DNA of 17,983 nt from Sulfurivermis sp041678005 (GTDB taxonomy: Bacteria; Pseudomonadota; Gammaproteobacteria; Thiohalomonadales; Thiohalomonadaceae): NCBI GenBank assembly GCA_041678005.1, contig JBAYOW010000041.1, positions 1 through 17,983 of the forward strand. Direction: 5' to 3'. Positions 14,609 to 17,983 of the stretch are shown in pieces. The position numbers were made by a program, and so were the translations under genes. The notes under the pieces are model-generated. The model saw only the letters and a program-made list of their open reading frames with translations. It searched no databases and was not told the origin of the DNA. Each line of letters starts with the position of its first letter. Positions within the stretch are counted from its first letter, which is position 1.

Positions 14609-15775
14609 ATGTCTGTACCAACTGATTATCTGCAGCAGGAATTCAAACAGGATTCATGGCTGCGACAATTACGCGGCTTTGATTGGTTATGGGGTCTGCT
14701 GGTGGCGGCCAGTAGTGTGTATGCGCATGTGCGCTACGCCGACTTCATGGACAATTATGAGATCGGCATTCTTTACGGCACAGCCGGGTTGTTGGTTTGG
14801 CTGGGTTGGACGTGGAAACCAGTTCGCCAGCTGAGCCTGGTAATCGCCCTGCTGAGTCTGCTGGCTATTTCCCTGTACGGTGGCGAGCTCTCGCGTGGCG
14901 AGAGTAATTTCTTCCTCAAATACATGATCAGCAGCCAGTCGGCAATCATGTGGATGAGTGCGCTGTATGTAATGGCAATGGTGACTTATTACTTTGCCAT
15001 GATTGTACGGTCAGATTTTTCTGCGCGGGTCGGCAGCGCCTTGACCTGGAGTGCAACGGCGATGGGCTTGACCGGCCTGATGGTGCGTTGGCATGAGTCA
15101 TATCTGATAGGTCAGGACGTTGGTTATATTCCGGTAAGCAATCTGTATGAAGTATTCATTCTGTTTTCCGTGATCACTGCGCTGCTCTACCTGTTTTATG
15201 AACAACGTTATCAAAACAGGCAGCTTGGTGGTTTTGTGCTGACAGTGGTTTCTGCCGCAGTAGCCTTTTTGCTGTGGTACGCCTTTGCCCGTGGCGCACA
15301 TGAAATTCAGCCATTGGTGCCTGCCTTGCAGAGTTACTGGATGAAGCTGCATGTGCCGACCAACTTCGTCGGCTATGGTGGTTTTGCCCTGGCAGCGATG
15401 GTTGCGCTTGCCTATTTGTTGGTGGACAGGCGTCCCAGCGGCTGGCTGGCCAAACGTCTGCCCAGCCTGGAGCAGATGGATGATGTGATGTACAAGGCCA
15501 TCGCCCTGGGTTTTGCCTTTTTTACCGTCGCCACAGTGCTTGGCGCGATGTGGGCAGCCGAGGCCTGGGGCGGTTACTGGTCATGGGATCCCAAGGAGAC
15601 CTGGGCGTTGATCGTCTGGCTGAACTATGCCGCCTGGCTGCATTTGCGTTTAACTAAGGGCTGGCGCGGGCGACCGCTGGCCTGGTGGGCAATTATTGGT
15701 CTGTTTATCACCTTGTTTGCCTTTATCGGGGTGAATATGTTTCTTTCCGGGCTGCATTCCTATGGCACGCTTTAA
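14609..15775 (+). CDS. ccsA: System II haem-handling protein CcsA/ResC (RefSeq style: CcsB)
   Basis: 388 residues from the ATG at 14609, which has GAGGAAA upstream. The frame is open back to 14459, but that part overlaps resB. It is a polytopic membrane protein with about eight helices. The haem-binding WWD domain is clear (W315AAEAWGGYWSWDPKETW331). Conserved histidines are visible at H162 (RWHESY, followed by PVSNLYE), H248 (KLHVPTNF) and H383 (SGLHSYG). In family members such His residues ligand haem on the two sides of the membrane. It works with ResB as the cytochrome c synthetase. Naming varies: WWD proteins are CcsA/ResC in the ResBC literature but CcsB in some databases. dsbA follows after 76 bp. 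Confidence 0.94.
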   Translation: MSVPTDYLQQEFKQDSWLRQLRGFDWLWGLLVAASSVYAHVRYADFMDNYEIGILYGTAGLLVWLGWTWKPVRQLSLVIALLSLLAISLYGGELSRGESNFFLKYMISSQSAIMWMSALYVMAMVTYYFAMIVRSDFSARVGSALTWSATAMGLTGLMVRWHESYLIGQDVGYIPVSNLYEVFILFSVITALLYLFYEQRYQNRQLGGFVLTVVSAAVAFLLWYAFARGAHEIQPLVPALQSYWMKLHVPTNFVGYGGFALAAMVALAYLLVDRRPSGWLAKRLPSLEQMDDVMYKAIALGFAFFTVATVLGAMWAAEAWGGYWSWDPKETWALIVWLNYAAWLHLRLTKGWRGRPLAWWAIIGLFITLFAFIGVNMFLSGLHSYGTL

Positions 15776-15851
15776 TGATGAGCCGCAAACTCTTTCGTCC
15801 TGTTATGGTCACAAGAGAGATAGTTAAATAAAAATCACAGGGGTTAGGTAG

Positions 15852-16523
15852 ATGAAAAATTATCTTGCGCAGCTTGGTCTTGCACTGCTGCTGTCTATGT
15901 CAGTCTTTATTGTCCACGCCGACGATGAATTGCTCGAAGGCTTTCATTACGCTCGCCTGGGTACGGTGGTCGAGCCGATAGGCGCGGCGAGCGACAAGGT
16001 CGAGGTGGTCGAGCTGTTTTGGTATGGCTGTGGTCATTGCTACGCCTTTGAGCCACATTTGCATGATTGGCTGCAGCGCAAACCAGCTAACGTAGAATTT
16101 ATCCGTGTGCCTGCTGTGTTTAATAGCGGTGCCTGGCGGCTGCATGCCCGTGCATATTATGTGGCCGAGGTGTTGGGCTTGACCGACAAGATCCACAGCG
16201 CGATGTTCAAGGCCATTCATGAAGAGAAAAAGCCGCTCAATAATGAGCAACAGTTGGCCAGATTGTTTGCTGGTTTCGGTGTCGATGAGAAAAAGTTCAA
16301 GGAAACCCTGAACTCATTTGGCGTCGAGATGAAGGTCAATCGGGCCACGCTTTTGACCGAACGCTATGGTATTGATGGTGTGCCTGCGCTGGTTGTTGCT
16401 GGCAAATACCGTACTGACGGCCCAATGGCGCAAACTTACCAGGGCATGTTGCAGGTCGTGAACCACTTGGTTGCTGAGGAGGGCAGTGGTGGCAGTCCCG
16501 CCAGCGCTGCCTTGGGCAAATAA
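15852..16523 (+). CDS. dsbA: Thiol:disulfide interchange protein DsbA with CGHC active site
   Basis: 223 residues. The signal peptide covers ~1-23 (VHA). The thioredoxin fold has the active site C60-G-H-C63 in ELFWYGCGHCYAFEP, an inserted helical domain (~85-165), and the cis-proline P178 (GIDGVPALVV). DsbA introduces disulfides into exported proteins and is recycled by DsbB. The dipeptide is Gly-His, the pair found in eukaryotic PDI, instead of the Pro-His of E. coli and, as I recall, P. aeruginosa DsbA. The C-terminal ~12 residues are a Gly/Ser/Ala-rich tail. The linkage to cytochrome genes is sensible because apocytochrome cysteines are DsbA substrates. The stop codon directly abuts the next start, indicating co-transcription. 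Confidence 0.95.
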   Translation: MKNYLAQLGLALLLSMSVFIVHADDELLEGFHYARLGTVVEPIGAASDKVEVVELFWYGCGHCYAFEPHLHDWLQRKPANVEFIRVPAVFNSGAWRLHARAYYVAEVLGLTDKIHSAMFKAIHEEKKPLNNEQQLARLFAGFGVDEKKFKETLNSFGVEMKVNRATLLTERYGIDGVPALVVAGKYRTDGPMAQTYQGMLQVVNHLVAEEGSGGSPASAALGK

Positions 16524-17342
16524 GTGTCCAATATGTCGATGCCGTCTGCGGCCTTTGCACTGGAAGCCCCTGCGCCGGTCATGAGTCAGCGCTTGCGCCT
16601 GTTGAGTTATAATGTACAAATGGGTATCAGTAGCTCGCGCCCACATCATTATTTGACCAACCTGTGGAAGCATGTATTGCCTGCGCCCTGTCGGCTTCGC
16701 AATCTTAATCGTATTGCTGAATTATTAGCCGAATACGATATCGTTGCCTTGCAAGAGCTTGATGCTGGCTCTCATCGCACCGGTTATGTGGACCTCACCG
16801 AATACCTGGCACAAAAGGCAGGTTTTCCATTCTGGCACCATCAGCTCAATCGTGATTTAGGTCACCTGGCGCAGCATGGCAACGCGCTGTTATCGCGCAC
16901 TCGCCCCAGCGAGGTCAGCGAACACCGTTTGCCCGGCAAGATGCCAGGTCGTGGGGCCTTGCTGATGCGCTATGGGCAGGGGGATGATGCCCTGGCCGTG
17001 GTGCTGATCCATCTTGCCTTGGGGCAGCGTGCCCGTCAGATGCAGTTGGATTTTGTCGGTGAGTTGCTGGCGGATTATCGCCATGCCGTGCTGATGGGTG
17101 ACATGAACTGTAGTACGGATAGCCAGGAGATGCGTCGTCTGTTCCAGCGCACTCGCCTGTGTGAATCAGCCGAACAACAGCCAACCTTTCCCAGTTGGCG
17201 GCCAAAGCGTAGCATCGATCATATTCTGGTAACGCCAGAGCTGGAGGTGGCTAGTTGTCAGGTGGTTAACCATATCTGTTCGGATCACTTGCCCGTGGCG
17301 ATGGAGCTGAGGCTGCCAGCAGCCATTTCGCTATCGGCTTGA
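16524..17342 (+). CDS. Endonuclease/exonuclease/phosphatase (EEP) family hydrolase
   Basis: Up to 272 residues from a GTG that directly abuts the dsbA stop; in-frame ATGs at 16533 and 16539 are alternative starts, since the domain proper begins near residue 24 (LRLLSYNVQ). The metal-dependent EEP catalytic set is complete: N30 (SYNVQ), E78 (LQELDA), H163 (VLIHLALG), D193/N195 (MGDMNC), D232 (SIDHIL) and D254-H255 (CSDHLPVAMEL). No signal peptide is evident, so it is probably cytoplasmic. Substrates in this superfamily range from DNA to phospholipids and phosphoesters, and none can be assigned here. A homologue lies next to dsbA in Pseudomonas as I recall, so the linkage is conserved although its meaning is unknown. 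Confidence 0.9.
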   Translation: MSNMSMPSAAFALEAPAPVMSQRLRLLSYNVQMGISSSRPHHYLTNLWKHVLPAPCRLRNLNRIAELLAEYDIVALQELDAGSHRTGYVDLTEYLAQKAGFPFWHHQLNRDLGHLAQHGNALLSRTRPSEVSEHRLPGKMPGRGALLMRYGQGDDALAVVLIHLALGQRARQMQLDFVGELLADYRHAVLMGDMNCSTDSQEMRRLFQRTRLCESAEQQPTFPSWRPKRSIDHILVTPELEVASCQVVNHICSDHLPVAMELRLPAAISLSA

Positions 17343-17369
17343 GTACATTTGGTTTTCAGGGAGAACAGG

Positions 17370-17983
17370 GTGATAGAGGATGATCGTCTAGTACAGGAAC
17401 TGGAGCAGTGGCGCAATAAATACTATGCCGGCCTTGCGCAAATGGAGCAGAAGGAAAAAGAGTGGCGACAGACTGAACAGGTCTTGCGCCAGTGCATTTC
17501 CCGCCTGACCCTCGCTGCAGATAATCGTGATCACGATCTCAACAAACAGCTCGACAAGCTGCGTGATGCACTAAGAAAAAATATCTGCAATACTGAATTG
17601 GAGACAATGATCCAGTCATTGTCCACGCATCTGTTGCGCCTTGACGAACAACGTCGTGCAAACACCGCCCTGCCTGCGCCATTTACGACCCTGCAGCGCT
17701 TGGCCGATGGCATCGACTTCCCGCGTGGTCTTAATCACAAGGCCAAGGCATATAGTAAAACACTGGCAAAAGCTCGTGTGGAGGAGGACTACCAGCCTTA
17801 TCTGCAAGAGCTGATTGCCCTGATTGTGCACTCTTTTGATTGGCTGAAAGAGCGGCAAGAAAAAGAGGAAACTGGTGAGGCCAATGGCAAAGGCCTGCTG
17901 GGACGCTTGTTTCGGCGCGAGGAAACAGCTCAGGCACCGGAGACAAATACACCGGTAGCACTTGCCCCGCCACCCGTGCAGGA
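17370..17983 (+). CDS. Probable GGDEF diguanylate cyclase (DgcH-like), N-terminal part only
   Basis: A GTG at 17370, preceded by AGGGAG at 6-nt spacing, opens a frame that runs 204 codons to the window edge without a stop. The visible part is soluble and helical: a charged coiled coil (~5-45, EQWRNKYYAGLAQMEQKEK...), a segment SRLTLAADNRDHDLNKQLDKLRDAL (~44-68), further helices to ~170, and a Pro/Ala/Glu-rich linker at the edge. No GGDEF motif is reached. The call rests on position (directly after engB-cyt-dsbA-EEP, where Pseudomonas has dgcH) and on resemblance to the N-terminal region of such cyclases as I recall it. If right, the GGDEF domain lies just beyond the window. It starts 27 bp after the EEP gene. 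Confidence 0.6.
   Translation, partial: MIEDDRLVQELEQWRNKYYAGLAQMEQKEKEWRQTEQVLRQCISRLTLAADNRDHDLNKQLDKLRDALRKNICNTELETMIQSLSTHLLRLDEQRRANTALPAPFTTLQRLADGIDFPRGLNHKAKAYSKTLAKARVEEDYQPYLQELIALIVHSFDWLKERQEKEETGEANGKGLLGRLFRREETAQAPETNTPVALAPPPVQ

Noticed and set aside
17531..17973. Minus-strand open frames at the right edge
   Set aside because: The plus-strand frame from GTG 17370 is open to the edge with a good ribosome site, coiled-coil composition and conserved context.

Overview
The window looks like a piece of a gammaproteobacterial chromosome with moderate GC content. The evidence is a housekeeping block (EngB GTPase, cytochrome c5, cytochrome c4, DsbA, an EEP-family hydrolase, and the start of a DgcH-like protein) in an order I recall from Pseudomonas. 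Here, however, a System II (ResB/CcsA) cytochrome c assembly pair sits between cytochrome c4 and DsbA. System II in a gammaproteobacterium suggests a sulfur-oxidising or methanotroph-like lineage (Chromatiales or Methylococcales type). That placement is inference.

Left part (1-5482, all minus strand): a four-gene cell-envelope cluster. In transcription order it encodes a membrane-anchored alkaline-phosphatase/sulfatase-superfamily enzyme with a Thr in the nucleophile region, a two-part SAM methyltransferase whose N-terminal half carries a kinase-like catalytic-loop signature, an 80-residue single-span protein with a YLDPGTG motif, and an accessory YidC/Oxa1-type insertase that runs off the left edge. 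The YidC gene has no closed reading frame in the window, so I translated it by hand. This is the best candidate here for an undescribed system: possibly envelope-glycan modification with its own membrane insertase. Its function cannot be read from sequence alone.

A roughly 700-bp non-coding stretch (5483-6177) follows. It holds a 16-bp palindrome, an exact 29-bp tandem duplication, two REP-like GC hairpins and a 27-bp tandem repeat resembling insertion-sequence ends. It separates the envelope cluster from the rest of the window.

Middle (6178-10212): a DksA/TraR-family regulator with a coiled-coil-tip DxxDxA motif and a four-Cys zinc finger; a stand-alone RtcB RNA ligase preceded by a 14-bp palindrome; and a convergent chemoreceptor with a NIT sensor domain. 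A strong hairpin lies between rtcB and the receptor gene.

Right part (10601-17983): engB on the minus strand, divergent from a plus-strand run of cytochrome c5, cytochrome c4, a terminator, resB, ccsA, dsbA, the EEP hydrolase and a partial dgcH-like gene. Together these make and fold periplasmic c-type cytochromes: ResB/CcsA attach haem, DsbA oxidises cysteines, and c4/c5 are products of the pathway. No tRNA, rRNA, CRISPR array or intact mobile element was seen.
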